The position numbers and the translations under genes were made by a program. A model generated the notes under the pieces. The model made no database searches. It was not told the origin of the DNA and saw only the letters and a list, made by a program, of their open reading frames with translations. Positions 37,483-48,556 of a DNA stretch of 64,000 nt are shown here, one piece after another. The DNA is taken from positions 3,038,001 to 3,102,000 of the forward strand of contig NZ_CP065997.1 of NCBI RefSeq assembly GCF_016127315.1. Direction: 5' to 3'. Each line of letters begins with the position of its first letter. The stretch's first letter is position 1. Source of the stretch: Achromobacter deleyi (GTDB taxonomy: Bacteria; Pseudomonadota; Gammaproteobacteria; Burkholderiales; Burkholderiaceae_B).

Positions 37483-38643
37483 TCAGCGGCCCAGCAGCCT
37501 GCCCAGGCGGGCCACGGCTTCTTCCAGCCGGTCCAGGCCGGTGGCGTAGGAAAAGCGCATGGTGTGGTGGCCATGGGCCGGGCCGAAGTCCAGGCCGGGC
37601 ACGGCGGCGATGCCGGCTTCCAGCAGCAGGCGTTGCGAGAAGCTGGCGCTGTCGGTGCCGAAGTCGCTGATGTCGGCGTAGATGTAGAAGGCGCCGTCGG
37701 GCTTGACCGGCACCTTCAGGCGGAGGCGGTCGAATTCGGGCAGCAGGTAGTCGCGGCGCTGCTTGAAGGCTTCGCGGCGGTGTTCGAAAGTGCGCAAGGC
37801 GTCGGAGGTGAAGCAGGCCAGGGCGGCATGCTGCGCCAGGGTGGGGGCGCAGATGGCCAGGCTGCCGGCGATCTTCTCCACCGGGGCCACCATGTCCTCG
37901 GGCACGATCATCCAGCCCAGGCGCCAGCCGGTCATGTGGAAATACTTCGAGAAGCTGTTGATGACGATGATGTCGTCGTCCAGCGTCAGCGCGGATCGCG
38001 GCTGGCCTTCATAGGACAGGCCCAGGTAGATTTCGTCGACGATGGCGAAGCCATGGCGGGCGCGGACCTCGCCCAGCAGCCGGGCCAGCTCGCCGTGGTC
38101 GATGGAGGTGCCGGTGGGGTTGCTGGGCGAGGCCACCAGCACGCCCTGGGCGGCCTCGGTCCAATGGTGCGCCACGTCCTGGGCCGACAGCTGGAAGCGC
38201 TTGTCGGCGGAGCTGGGGATCAGGCGCGGCCGGCCGCCGGCGGCGAGTACGAAGTTGCTGTTGGCGGGGTAGGACGGGTCCGGCATCAGGACTTCGCCGC
38301 CGGGGTTGACCAGGGCGGCGCAGGCCAGGGTCAGGGCGCCGGAGGCGCCGGCCGTGACGATGACGCGCCGCGGGTTGATCGTGGCGCCGAACTGGTCGTG
38401 GTAGAACTGGGCGATCGCCTCGCGCAGCGGCATCAGGCCGGCGGGGGCGCTGTAGCCGCTCTGGCCGGCCTGGGCCGCGCGCTGCAGCGCTTCCACGACC
38501 TGGGGCGGCGCGGTAAAGTCCGGTTCGCCGATGCCCAGGCTGATGATGTCCTTGCCCGCCGCCTGCAGCGCTTGCGCCTGCTTGAACAGTTCGACGACCT
38601 GGAAGGTCAGGAATTCGTTGGTACGGGCGGCAAGGCGGGGCAT
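37483..38643 (-). CDS. Pyridoxal-phosphate aminotransferase, class I/II
   Basis: A 386-residue fold-type I aminotransferase. Key segments are ISLGIGEPDFTAPP near residue 35, YSAPAGLMPLREAIA, TAGASGALTLACAAL, SPSNPTGTSI and the PLP lysine in NSFSKYFHMTGWRLGW near residue 232. The start at 38643 (MPRLAART) is preferred; an ATG at 38691 would add 16 residues and lie back to back with the divergent gene. The amino-acid substrate is not determined; related enzymes use aspartate, alanine or aromatic amino acids. Confidence 0.92.
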   Translation of the reverse strand: MPRLAARTNEFLTFQVVELFKQAQALQAAGKDIISLGIGEPDFTAPPQVVEALQRAAQAGQSGYSAPAGLMPLREAIAQFYHDQFGATINPRRVIVTAGASGALTLACAALVNPGGEVLMPDPSYPANSNFVLAAGGRPRLIPSSADKRFQLSAQDVAHHWTEAAQGVLVASPSNPTGTSIDHGELARLLGEVRARHGFAIVDEIYLGLSYEGQPRSALTLDDDIIVINSFSKYFHMTGWRLGWMIVPEDMVAPVEKIAGSLAICAPTLAQHAALACFTSDALRTFEHRREAFKQRRDYLLPEFDRLRLKVPVKPDGAFYIYADISDFGTDSASFSQRLLLEAGIAAVPGLDFGPAHGHHTMRFSYATGLDRLEEAVARLGRLLGR

Positions 38644-38689
38644 CGGGCTCTCGAAGGCTACTTGAAGCGGAATAAAGGGAATTGTAGTC

Positions 38690-39634
38690 ATGCAGCCATC
38701 ACGGCGCGCTTTCCTCCTGGGCCGGCGGCCCGTCCAGACGCCCTGGGCCACTTTCCTGCAACGGCTGGGGCTGTTGTGCCAGGGGACGTTGCGCGACCTG
38801 GGCGAGACGGCGGGCCAGGGGCCGCGCGCGCTGCTGACGCCGTCGCGCGAGGGCGACGTGGTGCATGCGCGCGCGCTGTGCGCCGAATATGGCGTGGTGC
38901 TGGCGCTGGACGATGCCGACGGGCCGTTCGCGCCGGTCGATGGCCCGCTGCTGCGGATCGATCCCGGCCGCCTGGCGGGCCTGGCACGGCTGGCCGGGGC
39001 GCCGCCGCGCTGGCGCGCCCAGCCCGGCGTGCCGCTGGCGGCGCTGGCGCAGGCCGGGCTGCGGCAATTCGCGGGTCTGCCGGGCGCCATGACCCTGGCC
39101 CAATGGCTGGCCGCGCCGGCCGCCTGGCCGGCCGGGGACTGCGCGGCGTCGGGCGTGCTGGCCGTGGACCTGCTGCTGGCGGACGGTGTCGAGGAATCCC
39201 TGGGGCCGTTTGGCGCCGACGACCTGCAGCCGTTGCGGTCGGCGACGGTGCAGCGACTGGTGCCGGCGCTGTTCCAGCTGGTGAACGGGGACCTGGCCGC
39301 CGCCTGCCGTGACGGGGACGCCTGGCTGGCGCGCTACCGGCTCGACGCCCTGGCGCCGCGGGCGCCGGCGACGGTCAACCTGGCGCATCTGATGCTCGGG
39401 CAGGGCGGCACGCTGGCGTGGGTGCAGGGGGTGACGCTGGCGGACTGCCCGCCCGTCGCCGATGCCGGGGCTGCCCCCGCGCCGCAGGCCGGCGCCCTGG
39501 CGCCGCGCGATGCCGGAACGGCCGCTGCGGCGCCGAGGCAGGCCGCCGCGCTGCAGGCGCGCATCAAGGCGCTGTTCGACCCGTATGGGCGTTTTCCCGA
39601 ATTCACGCCGCCGCCGAATAGCGACAGCTTGTAA
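38690..39634 (+). CDS. Degenerate FAD-linked oxidase-like protein
   Basis: A 314-residue protein with a twin-arginine-like N-terminus (SRRAFLLGRRP). The middle (LLRIDPGRLAGLARL, WRAQPGVPLAALAQAG) resembles the FAD-binding region of GlcD/VAO-type oxidases. The ending QARIKALFDPYGRFPEF matches the C-terminus of that family. The family is usually much longer, and no clear covalent flavin site is seen. It is likely a shortened paralogue. It is divergent from the aminotransferase and precedes maeB. Confidence 0.55.
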   Translation: MQPSRRAFLLGRRPVQTPWATFLQRLGLLCQGTLRDLGETAGQGPRALLTPSREGDVVHARALCAEYGVVLALDDADGPFAPVDGPLLRIDPGRLAGLARLAGAPPRWRAQPGVPLAALAQAGLRQFAGLPGAMTLAQWLAAPAAWPAGDCAASGVLAVDLLLADGVEESLGPFGADDLQPLRSATVQRLVPALFQLVNGDLAAACRDGDAWLARYRLDALAPRAPATVNLAHLMLGQGGTLAWVQGVTLADCPPVADAGAAPAPQAGALAPRDAGTAAAAPRQAAALQARIKALFDPYGRFPEFTPPPNSDSL

Positions 39635-39775
39635 GCCGGGGGTAAGATGGGCGGCGCCCGCGGCCTGGCCGGGGATGCGCGCCCCGGGGGCCGCGCAGGG
39701 AACGTTTCGCGCGCTCCGCCATCGGAATAGAATTGCCCCCTTTCGTGTTCCTCACTCTAGCCAGTAGCCGCCCCT

Positions 39776-42064
39776 ATGGATGCCAACCTCCGCAAAGCCG
39801 CCCTTGAATACCACGAGCACGGCCGTCCCGGCAAAATCTCGGTCACGCCGACCAAGCAGCTCACCAACCAACGCGACCTGGCCCTGGCGTACTCGCCCGG
39901 CGTGGCGGCGGCCTGTGAGGAAATCGTGGCGGATCCGGCCAACGTGTTCCGCTACACCGCGCGCGGCAACCTGGTCGGCGTGATCACCAACGGCACCGCG
40001 GTGCTGGGCCTGGGCAACATCGGCGCGCTGGCCTCCAAGCCGGTGATGGAAGGCAAGGCGGTGCTGTTCAAGAAGTTCGCCGGCCTGGACGTGTTCGACA
40101 TCGAGATCAACGAAACCGACCCGGACAAGCTGGTCGAGATCATCGCCGGCCTGGAAGCCACCTTCGGCGGCATCAACCTTGAAGACATCAAGGCGCCCGA
40201 GTGCTTCACGGTCGAGCGCAAGCTGCGCGAGCGCATGAAGATCCCCGTCTTCCACGACGACCAGCATGGCACCGCGATTTGCGTGTCGGCGGCCTTCATC
40301 AACGGCCTGAAGGTCGTCGGCAAGCAGATCGACAAGGTCAAAGTCGTCACGTCCGGCGCCGGCGCGGCCGCGCTGGCCTGCCTGGACCTGATGGTGGACC
40401 TGGGGCTGCCGCTGGAAAACATCTGGGTCACCGACATCGAGGGCGTGGTCTACGAAGGCCGCACCGTGCTGATGGATCCGGACAAGGCGCGCTTCATGCA
40501 GAAGACCGACGCCCGCAAGCTGGCCGAAGTGATCGACGGCGCGGACGTGTTCCTGGGCCTGTCGGCCGGCGGCGTGCTCAAGCCCGAGATGGTCGCCACC
40601 ATGGGTCCGCGTCCGCTGATCCTGGCGCTGGCCAACCCGACGCCGGAAATCCTGCCCGAGCTGGCCCATTCGGTGCGCGACGACGTTGTCATGGCGACCG
40701 GCCGTTCGGATTATCCGAACCAGGTCAACAACGTGCTGTGCTTCCCGTACATCTTCCGTGGCGCGCTGGACGTGGGCGCCACGACCATCACGCGCGAGAT
40801 GGAAAAGGCGGCGGTGTACGCCATCGCCGAGCTGGCCGAGGAAGAGCAGAACGAAGTGGTGGCCGCGGCCTACGGCACCTTCGATATCTCGTTCGGCCCC
40901 GAATACCTGATCCCCAAGCCGTTCGATCCGCGCCTGATCGTGCGCATCGCGCCGGCGGTGGCCAAGGCCGCCATGGAAGGCGGCGTGGCCACGCGCCCGC
41001 TGGCCGACCTGGAAGCCTACGAAGAGCAGCTGCAGCAGTTCGTGTACCACTCCGGCGCCTTCATGAAGCCGCTGTTCTCGGCCGCCAAGCGCATCGTGCG
41101 CGAAGGCGGCCCGGCCCGCATCGTGTTCGCGGAAGGCGAAGACGAGCGCGTGCTGCGCGCGGTGCAGGTGGTGGTGGACGAAGGCCTGGCCCGTCCCATC
41201 CTGGTGGGCCGTCCGTCGGTGCTGCTGACCCGCATCGAGAAGCTGGGCCTGCGCCTGCGGCTGGGTGAAGACGTCGAGGTCACCAACCCGGAATACGACG
41301 AGCGCTTCCACCAGTACTGGACCACCTACTGGGAACGCATGTGCCGCCGCGGCATCACCAAGGAAATGGCGCGCGTGGAAATGCGCCGCCGCATGACGCT
41401 GATCGGCGCGATGATGGTGCACCTGGGCGATGCCGACGGCATGGTCTGCGGTTCGGTCGGCGCGTACCACGACCACCTGCGCTTCATCGACGAAGTGATC
41501 GGCCGCCGGCCGGGCCGCAACGTCTATGCCGCCATGAACATCCTGCTGCTCAACGAGCGCACGGTGGTGCTGGTGGACACGCACGTCAACGACGAGCCCA
41601 CGGCCGAGCAGATCGCCGAATTCACCATCGCGGCGGCCAAGGAAATGCAGCGCATGTTCCTGGCGCCGAAGGTGGCGCTGCTGTCGCGCTCGAACTTCGG
41701 TTCGGGCAGCTCGGCTTCCGGCGCCAAGATGCGCCGCGCGCTGGAGCTGGTGCGCGAAGCCGAGCCGGAACTGGAGATCGACGGCGAGATGCACGGCGAC
41801 TGCGCGCTGGACGAGGCGCTGCGCATGCGGATCCTGCCGTCGTCGACCCTCAAGGGCCAGGCCAACCTGCTGGTGTGCCCGAACGTGGACGCCGGCAACA
41901 TCGCCTACAACCTGCTCAAGACGGCGGCGGGCGGCAACGTGGCGGTCGGCCCGTTCCTGCTGGGCGCCAACGCGCCGGTGCACATCCTGACCTCCAGCTC
42001 GACCGTGCGCCGCATCGTCAACATGACCGCGATGACGGTGGTGGATGCCAATACCCCGCGTTGA
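39776..42064 (+). CDS. maeB: NADP-dependent malic enzyme with phosphotransacetylase-like domain
   Basis: A 762-residue protein that decarboxylates malate to pyruvate with NADP. The malic domain contains [14 protein letters not shown] and [17 protein letters not shown], and the nucleotide-binding domain [16 protein letters not shown]. The C-terminal 330 residues, from about residue 430, form a phosphate acetyltransferase-like domain ([16 protein letters not shown]) typical of the large bacterial malic enzymes and used for acetyl-CoA control. Its end overlaps the next gene by 20 bases. Confidence 0.96.
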   Translation: MDANLRKAALEYHEHGRPGKISVTPTKQLTNQRDLALAYSPGVAAACEEIVADPANVFRYTARGNLVGVITNGTAVLGLGNIGALASKPVMEGKAVLFKKFAGLDVFDIEINETDPDKLVEIIAGLEATFGGINLEDIKAPECFTVERKLRERMKIPVFHDDQHGTAICVSAAFINGLKVVGKQIDKVKVVTSGAGAAALACLDLMVDLGLPLENIWVTDIEGVVYEGRTVLMDPDKARFMQKTDARKLAEVIDGADVFLGLSAGGVLKPEMVATMGPRPLILALANPTPEILPELAHSVRDDVVMATGRSDYPNQVNNVLCFPYIFRGALDVGATTITREMEKAAVYAIAELAEEEQNEVVAAAYGTFDISFGPEYLIPKPFDPRLIVRIAPAVAKAAMEGGVATRPLADLEAYEEQLQQFVYHSGAFMKPLFSAAKRIVREGGPARIVFAEGEDERVLRAVQVVVDEGLARPILVGRPSVLLTRIEKLGLRLRLGEDVEVTNPEYDERFHQYWTTYWERMCRRGITKEMARVEMRRRMTLIGAMMVHLGDADGMVCGSVGAYHDHLRFIDEVIGRRPGRNVYAAMNILLLNERTVVLVDTHVNDEPTAEQIAEFTIAAAKEMQRMFLAPKVALLSRSNFGSGSSASGAKMRRALELVREAEPELEIDGEMHGDCALDEALRMRILPSSTLKGQANLLVCPNVDAGNIAYNLLKTAAGGNVAVGPFLLGANAPVHILTSSSTVRRIVNMTAMTVVDANTPR

Positions 42065-43277
42065 AGTCACCAACGGCGGTCCGGCGTGCCCGCGCACGCC
42101 GACCGGCCTGGTCCTGACCGGAGGCGGCGCCCGCGCCGCCTATCAGGTGGGCGTGCTCAGCGCCATCATGGAGCTGCTGGACCCCGACTGGCATTCGCGT
42201 TTCAAGAATCCCTTCGACATCATCTGCGGCACCTCCGCCGGCGCCATCAACGCCGCCGCGCTGGCCTGCCGCGCCGAGCGGCCGCACCTGGGAGTTCGCC
42301 GCATCCGCCGCCTGTGGTCGTCGCTCAATACCGACATGATCTACCGGGCCGACGCGCCCGGCCTGATCCGCACCGGCGTGCGCTGGCTGGGCCTGCTGTC
42401 GCTGGGCTGGATGTATTCCGGCCTGACGCGCAAGCGGCCGCAGTCGCTGCTGGACAACAGCCCGATGCAGGAGCTGCTGGGCCGGGTGCTGGATTTCGGC
42501 CACCTGCAATCGAATCTGGAGAGCGGCGCGCTGTCGGCGCTGGCGATCACGGCCTCGGGCTACACCAGCGGCGAGCACCTGACGTTCTACCAGGCGCATG
42601 CGCCGATCGAGCCCTGGCACCGCTACCTGCGGCTGGCGATTCCCACGCCGATCACGGTCGACCACCTGATGGCCTCGTCCGCGATTCCCTTCGTCTTTCC
42701 CGCCCGCCAGATCACGGTGCACGGCAAGGGCGAATGGTGCGGCGACGGCTCCATGCGGCAACTGGCGCCGATCAGCCCGGCCATCCACCTGGGCGCGCAC
42801 CGGGTGCTGGTGATCGGCACCGGGTTCCGCGATGACACCCACCCCGAGCACCGCGAGGCCGCGCCGCCATACCCTTCGCTGGCCCAGGTGGGCGGCCATG
42901 CCCTGTCCAGCATTTTCCTGGACGGCCTGTCGATGGACGTCGAGCGCCTGGAGCGGATGAACTACCTGGTCGACCACGCCGCGCCGCGGGAGGGCGACGA
43001 GGTCGCCGTGCGCCGCATCCAGGTGCTGGCGATCACCCCCAGCCGCTCCCTGGACTCCCTGGCGCTGGAACACCTGGGCGACATGCCGGCCCAGGCCCGT
43101 GCCCTTTTTCGCGTACTCGGTGTATCGTCCGACCCAAGCCGCCCCGGGGGCGGTGCGCTGATGTCCTACCTGTTGTTCGAGTCCAGCTACACCAAGCGAT
43201 TGATTGAACTGGGTTATGCCGATACGATGCAGCGTAACGATGAAGTGATCGCCTTTTTCAAGGAGGCACAGGCATGA
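42045..43277 (+). CDS. Patatin-like phospholipase
   Basis: A 410-residue protein with the patatin elements: oxyanion motif TGGGARAAYQVGVL near residue 25, nucleophile serine in ICGTSAGAIN (GTSAG) and the catalytic Asp in GDGSMRQ (DGS), so a Ser-Asp dyad is complete. Patatin proteins hydrolyse membrane lipids. The start at 42045 overlaps maeB by 20 bases, and the end overlaps the barstar-like gene by four. No signal peptide is visible, so it appears cytoplasmic. Confidence 0.9.
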   Translation: MPIPRVEVTNGGPACPRTPTGLVLTGGGARAAYQVGVLSAIMELLDPDWHSRFKNPFDIICGTSAGAINAAALACRAERPHLGVRRIRRLWSSLNTDMIYRADAPGLIRTGVRWLGLLSLGWMYSGLTRKRPQSLLDNSPMQELLGRVLDFGHLQSNLESGALSALAITASGYTSGEHLTFYQAHAPIEPWHRYLRLAIPTPITVDHLMASSAIPFVFPARQITVHGKGEWCGDGSMRQLAPISPAIHLGAHRVLVIGTGFRDDTHPEHREAAPPYPSLAQVGGHALSSIFLDGLSMDVERLERMNYLVDHAAPREGDEVAVRRIQVLAITPSRSLDSLALEHLGDMPAQARALFRVLGVSSDPSRPGGGALMSYLLFESSYTKRLIELGYADTMQRNDEVIAFFKEAQA

Positions 43278-43741
43278 CGCGCAATGCCCAATCTACCCTG
43301 CAGAAGCAGTTGAAGCGAGGTGGAGCGCTGGCCCATGACGGGCTGGACAAAAAGGCCGTGGTCGACGCCGCGCATGAGCTCGGCCTGGCACTGTTTGTGG
43401 CCAATTGCGACCCGGCCCGCAGCCGCTCCGCGGTGCTGCGCGCCATCGTCAAGGCGGTGGATTTCCCCGAGTATTTCGGCGGCAACCTCGACGCGCTGTA
43501 CGACTGTCTGTGCGATACCGTGCTGGATCACAAGACCGGCGTGGTGCTGTGGCTGTACAAGCTGCATTCGGGGGATCCGGCGCTGGAGGAAGACGCCGCC
43601 CGCATCGAGTCGGTCTGCGCCGACGCCGCGGAATTCGCCCACGAGAATGGCCGCACGTTTGCGTATGTGGTGGAACACGCGGGCAAGCACCCGGACCCCG
43701 AGCCCGGCGTGGCCGCGGCGCCCTACGGCGAACACGACTGA
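43274..43741 (+). CDS. Barstar-family protein
   Basis: A 155-residue acidic protein whose middle contains the barstar fold signature ALFVANCDPARSRSAVLRA followed by FPEYFGGNLDALYDCL. Barstar binds and inhibits the RNase barnase; homologues also occur alone or guard other RNases. The gene overlaps the patatin stop (ATGA). No barnase-like RNase is visible in the window. The tail beyond residue 135 is acidic and not conserved. Confidence 0.85.
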   Translation: MTRNAQSTLQKQLKRGGALAHDGLDKKAVVDAAHELGLALFVANCDPARSRSAVLRAIVKAVDFPEYFGGNLDALYDCLCDTVLDHKTGVVLWLYKLHSGDPALEEDAARIESVCADAAEFAHENGRTFAYVVEHAGKHPDPEPGVAAAPYGEHD

Positions 43742-43826
43742 CGGCGCTGTCAGGCGGCATTGGCGGCGCTCACGCCCCCCTCGCGCCAGCCATCTGCCTG
43801 TCATGCCCCAAGCGCGGGGCGCTTCA

Positions 43827-44558
43827 TTACCAGCCGAGCAATGCCCCAGCGGCTGAAATCAAGGCCAGGCCAGCCGTTTCCGTGCGCAGCACCCGCGGGC
43901 CGAACCTGACGGCCTGAACGCCCGCTTCGCGCGCCTGGGCCAATTCCTTGTCCGACCAGCCGCCCTCGGGGCCGACCAGCAGCGTCAGTGACGCCAGGCC
44001 GGGCGTGGCGCCGAGCAGGCCGGCCAGGTCGGTGTCGGCCTCCGGGTGGCACAGCAGGCGCAGGCCATCGGCGGGCTGCGCCAGCCAGTCGGCCAGCGCC
44101 ACGGGCGCGTCGACCGCCATCAGGCGGTTGCGGCCGCATTGTTCGGCGGCCGACTGGGCGATGCGCTGCCAGTGGGCCACCCGTTTTTCGAGTCGTGGGC
44201 CGGCCAGTTGCAGCACGCTGCGCTGCGCCGCGATCGGGCTGACCCGGGCGGCGCCCAGTTCCACGGCCTTTTCCACCACCCAGTCCATCTTGTCGCCGGC
44301 GGGCAGGCCCTGCACCAGCGTGATGCGGCCGGCCAGCTCGGCTTCGCGCGGATCGAACGCGCCCAACTGGGCGAAACCGGCCTTGCCCTCGATTTCCAGC
44401 ACCGCCGGGTATTCGCCGCCCTGGCCGTTGAACAGCGCCACGGTTTCCCCCGCGCGCAGCCGCAACACCCGGATGGCGTGGTGCGCCAGGGCCTCCGGCA
44501 GGGCGATGCGGGCGCCGGCGGACAGGGGAGCGTCGCAGAAGAAGCGGGGAGCGGACAT
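43827..44558 (-). CDS. rsmE: 16S rRNA (uracil-1498-N3)-methyltransferase
   Basis: A 243-residue SPOUT methyltransferase of the small subunit. The PUA-like N-terminus begins MSAPRFFCDAPLSAGARIAL and the SAM-binding knot shows LLVGPEGGWSDKELAQA and FGPRVLRTETAGLALISA. The length is normal. It converges on the barstar-like gene. Confidence 0.95.
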   Translation of the reverse strand: MSAPRFFCDAPLSAGARIALPEALAHHAIRVLRLRAGETVALFNGQGGEYPAVLEIEGKAGFAQLGAFDPREAELAGRITLVQGLPAGDKMDWVVEKAVELGAARVSPIAAQRSVLQLAGPRLEKRVAHWQRIAQSAAEQCGRNRLMAVDAPVALADWLAQPADGLRLLCHPEADTDLAGLLGATPGLASLTLLVGPEGGWSDKELAQAREAGVQAVRFGPRVLRTETAGLALISAAGALLGW

Positions 44559-44662
44559 GGGTGATGCGGTAATGGACGGACGGCGGACGTGGGGCCGGGC
44601 GCAGACCCGGGGCGCGGCACCGGGCAGCGGCCCGGAGACTTAGGGGCGGGCCGGTGGCCCGG

Positions 44663-45136
44663 TCACCTGAGCGCGTAGCCTACCACCTTGGTGCCCCAGT
44701 CGATCAGGTTGGGGGCGCTGGACGCCAGTTGCAGCGTCAGCAGGGTCAGGAAGCCGACCGTCATTTTCTTGTCCAGGCGCAGGAGGTCGTGGCGCACCTC
44801 GGCCAGGTCTTCGTGGGTGGCGAAGCGCTTGAGTTCCTCGCGAGTGGGCAGTTGCGCGACGACTTCGACGAGTCTGTCGAATTGGTCCTGGGCGGCGCGC
44901 CTGGCGATGTCGCGTTCGAGTTCAGCCCTTTCGCGGGCGTAGTCGACCCGTGACAGGGCATAGGCGTGGAGTTCGGCGCGCGCCTCGTCCTGCGAGCGCT
45001 TGAGCAGATCGGCCTCGCCCTGCAGGCGGGCTTGTTCCAGCGCCTGCGCCACCGCGATGGCGCGTTCCTCGCCCAGCGCGTTGCGCAAGGCCAGGATGCC
45101 GGCGGCGGGAATGGTGAAGCTCAACATGGCAATCAT
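44663..45136 (-). CDS. Small coiled-coil membrane protein (DUF1640/CCDC90-like)
   Basis: A 157-residue protein. A hydrophobic N-terminus (SFTIPAAGILALRNALG) is followed by a long charged helical region rich in Glu, Arg and Ala (about residues 30-125), then a C-terminal hydrophobic segment (VGFLTLLTLQLASSAPNLI). This resembles the DUF1640/CCDC90 layout of membrane-attached coiled coils. The start at 45136 is chosen, with 45127 as an alternative. The function is unknown. It is divergent from tkt; the 260-base space contains a TAAAAT hexamer but no clear promoter. Confidence 0.65.
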   Translation of the reverse strand: MIAMLSFTIPAAGILALRNALGEERAIAVAQALEQARLQGEADLLKRSQDEARAELHAYALSRVDYARERAELERDIARRAAQDQFDRLVEVVAQLPTREELKRFATHEDLAEVRHDLLRLDKKMTVGFLTLLTLQLASSAPNLIDWGTKVVGYALR

Positions 45137-45396
45137 GATACGGATTCCAACAAGGGGCTGTGCCAAGCCATCATGAATGTCGGACCGGCCCGCCGCAATT
45201 GTGGCAACTACGCCATGACATTGCGGTCTCCCCCCGGGGGCCGCCACGATTTCCCCCAGGAGCATCGTCCATCTGGCGGACCCCGCCGCCTGTCGCCGGA
45301 CGGGTCATCCCCAGGTGTTAAAATCGTCTGCTTCGCAACCTACTCAACTGGCCCCCATTTCCTGCGTGGGCGCGCCAGCCTCAAAGAGCCTTCCGA

Positions 45397-47433
45397 ATGA
45401 GCAATCCGACCGCCCCTAAACTTGCCTTGGCGGATGCCATCCGCGCCCTCGCGATGGATGCCGTGCAACAAGCGAACTCCGGGCACCCGGGTGCTCCCAT
45501 GGGCATGGCGGAAATCGCCCAGGCCCTCTGGATCGGCAACCTGCGCCACAACCCCAAGGATCCCGCCTGGGCCAACCGCGACCGCTTCGTGCTGTCCAAC
45601 GGCCACGGCTCGATGCTGATCTACGCGCTGCTGCACCTGACCGGCTACGACCTGCCGATCGAAGAACTGAAGAATTTCCGCCAGCTGCATTCCAAGACGC
45701 CGGGCCACCCCGAAGTAGGCATCACCCCGGGCGTGGAAACCACCACCGGCCCGCTGGGCCAGGGCCTGGGCAACGCCGTCGGCATGGCGCTGGCCGAAGC
45801 GCTGCTGGCCGCCGAGTTCAACAAGCCCGGCCACGCCATCGTCGACCATCACACCTACGCCTTCACCGGCGACGGCTGCCTGATGGAAGGCATCTCGCAC
45901 GAAGTGTGCTCGCTGGCCGGCACGCTCAAGCTGTCCAAGCTGGTGGTGCTGTATGACGACAACGGCATCTCGATCGACGGCCACGTCGAGCACTGGTTCG
46001 CCGACGACACCGCCAAGCGCTTCGAAGGCTACGGCTGGAACGTCATCCGCGGCATCGACGGCCACGACGCCGCCGCCGTGGACGCCGCCATCAAGGCCGC
46101 CCGCGCGCAATCGGACAAGCCCACGCTGATCGTCTGCCGCACCGTCATCGGCAAGGGTTCGCCCAACATGGCCGGCACCCACAACGTGCACGGCGCCCCG
46201 CTGGGCAAGGACGAGATCGCCGCCACCCGCGCCGCGCTGGGCTGGTCGGCCGAGCCGTTCCAGATCCCGCAGGACATCTACGACGGCTGGGACGGCCGCA
46301 AGACCGGCGCCGCCGCGCAGGCCGAATGGCAGTCGGCGTTCAACGCCTACGCCGCCGAATTCCCGGCCGAGGCCGCCGAGTTCACCCGCCGCATGAAGGG
46401 CGAGCTGCCCGCCGGCTACGCCGACCAGTTCCAGGCGTTCCTGAACGCCACGCTGGAAAAGGCCGAGACCGTCGCCACCCGCAAGGCCTCGCAGTTCGCG
46501 ATCACGGCGCTGGCCGCCGCGCTGCCGGAAATGCTGGGCGGCTCGGCCGACCTGACCGGTTCCAACTTCACCGACTGGAAGGGCGTCGCCGCCGTCCGCG
46601 CGGGCGACAAGGGCATCCAGTTTGGCCGCCACATCAACTACGGCGTGCGCGAATTCGGCATGGCCGCCATCATGAACGGCGTGGCGCTGCACGGCGGCTA
46701 CCTGCCGTTCGGCGGCACCTTCCTGACGTTCTCGGACTACTCGCGCAACGCCATCCGCATGGCCGCGCTGATGAAGCAGCGCGTGGTGCACGTGTTCACG
46801 CACGACTCCATCGGCCTGGGCGAAGACGGCCCGACCCACCAGTCGATCGAGCACGCCTCCAGCCTGCGCCTGATCCCCAATCTGTCGCTCTGGCGTCCCT
46901 GCGACACGGCCGAAACCGCCGTGGCCTGGAACGTCGCCGTGACGCGTCCGGCCAGCATCGGCATGGACGTGCATGACGGCGGCCCGACGGCCCTGCTGCT
47001 GTCGCGCCAGAACCTGCCGTTCGTGCCGCGCGATGCCGCCACCGTGGACGCCATCGCCCGCGGCGGCTACGTGCTGCGCGACGCCGACGGCGCCCGCGCC
47101 GTGATCATCGCCACCGGTTCCGAAGTCGCCATCGCCCTGGATGCGCAAGCCCAGCTGGCCAAGGACGGCATCGCGGTGCGCGTGGTGTCCATGCCGAGCA
47201 CCGACGTGTTCGACAAGCAGGACGCCGCCTGGAAGCAATCGGTGCTGCCCAAGGGCCTGCCGCGCGTGGCCGTCGAGGCCGGCGTGACCGCCTTCTGGCA
47301 CAAGTACGTGGGCCTGGAAGGCGCCGTGGTCGGCATCGACCGCTACGGCGAATCGGCCCCCGCGGGCGCGCTGTTCAAGTTCTTCGGGCTGACCGCCGAC
47401 AAGGTGGCCGAGACCGTCAAGCAAGTTCTGTAA
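45397..47433 (+). CDS. tkt: Transketolase
   Basis: A 678-residue thiamine-diphosphate enzyme of the pentose phosphate pathway and Calvin-type carbon exchange. Segments include [51 protein letters not shown] for the ThDP-binding motif and the pyrimidine-binding [18 protein letters not shown]. It is followed by gap after 15 bases and then pgk, an order common in beta- and gammaproteobacteria. Confidence 0.97.
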   Translation: MSNPTAPKLALADAIRALAMDAVQQANSGHPGAPMGMAEIAQALWIGNLRHNPKDPAWANRDRFVLSNGHGSMLIYALLHLTGYDLPIEELKNFRQLHSKTPGHPEVGITPGVETTTGPLGQGLGNAVGMALAEALLAAEFNKPGHAIVDHHTYAFTGDGCLMEGISHEVCSLAGTLKLSKLVVLYDDNGISIDGHVEHWFADDTAKRFEGYGWNVIRGIDGHDAAAVDAAIKAARAQSDKPTLIVCRTVIGKGSPNMAGTHNVHGAPLGKDEIAATRAALGWSAEPFQIPQDIYDGWDGRKTGAAAQAEWQSAFNAYAAEFPAEAAEFTRRMKGELPAGYADQFQAFLNATLEKAETVATRKASQFAITALAAALPEMLGGSADLTGSNFTDWKGVAAVRAGDKGIQFGRHINYGVREFGMAAIMNGVALHGGYLPFGGTFLTFSDYSRNAIRMAALMKQRVVHVFTHDSIGLGEDGPTHQSIEHASSLRLIPNLSLWRPCDTAETAVAWNVAVTRPASIGMDVHDGGPTALLLSRQNLPFVPRDAATVDAIARGGYVLRDADGARAVIIATGSEVAIALDAQAQLAKDGIAVRVVSMPSTDVFDKQDAAWKQSVLPKGLPRVAVEAGVTAFWHKYVGLEGAVVGIDRYGESAPAGALFKFFGLTADKVAETVKQVL

Positions 47434-48459
<1,026 letters not shown>

Positions 48460-48474
48460 GCATCGCTGTCGAAC

Positions 48475-48528
48475 CGAAGGGGACGAACAGGTTTTCCGCC
48501 ACGGCGGAAAGCGGGTTCGTCCCCTTCG
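48475..48528. repeat. Nested palindrome between gap and pgk
   Basis: The outer arms CGAAGGGGACGAAC (48475-48488) and GTTCGTCCCCTTCG (48515-48528) are perfectly complementary over 14 bases. Inside, TTTCCGCC and GGCGGAAA (48493-48510) form an 8-bp stem around AC. The element lies in the 97-base gap between the two genes. It may stabilise or process the gap mRNA or attenuate pgk. It could also be a dispersed repeat. Confidence 0.7.
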
Positions 48529-48556
48529 TTCGCCAACTCTAGGGAAAGCAAAGCAT

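Noticed and set aside
39752..42097. A 781-codon minus-strand frame opposite maeB
   Set aside because: Antisense shadow with His/Arg/Ala-rich composition; maeB is clearly the real gene.
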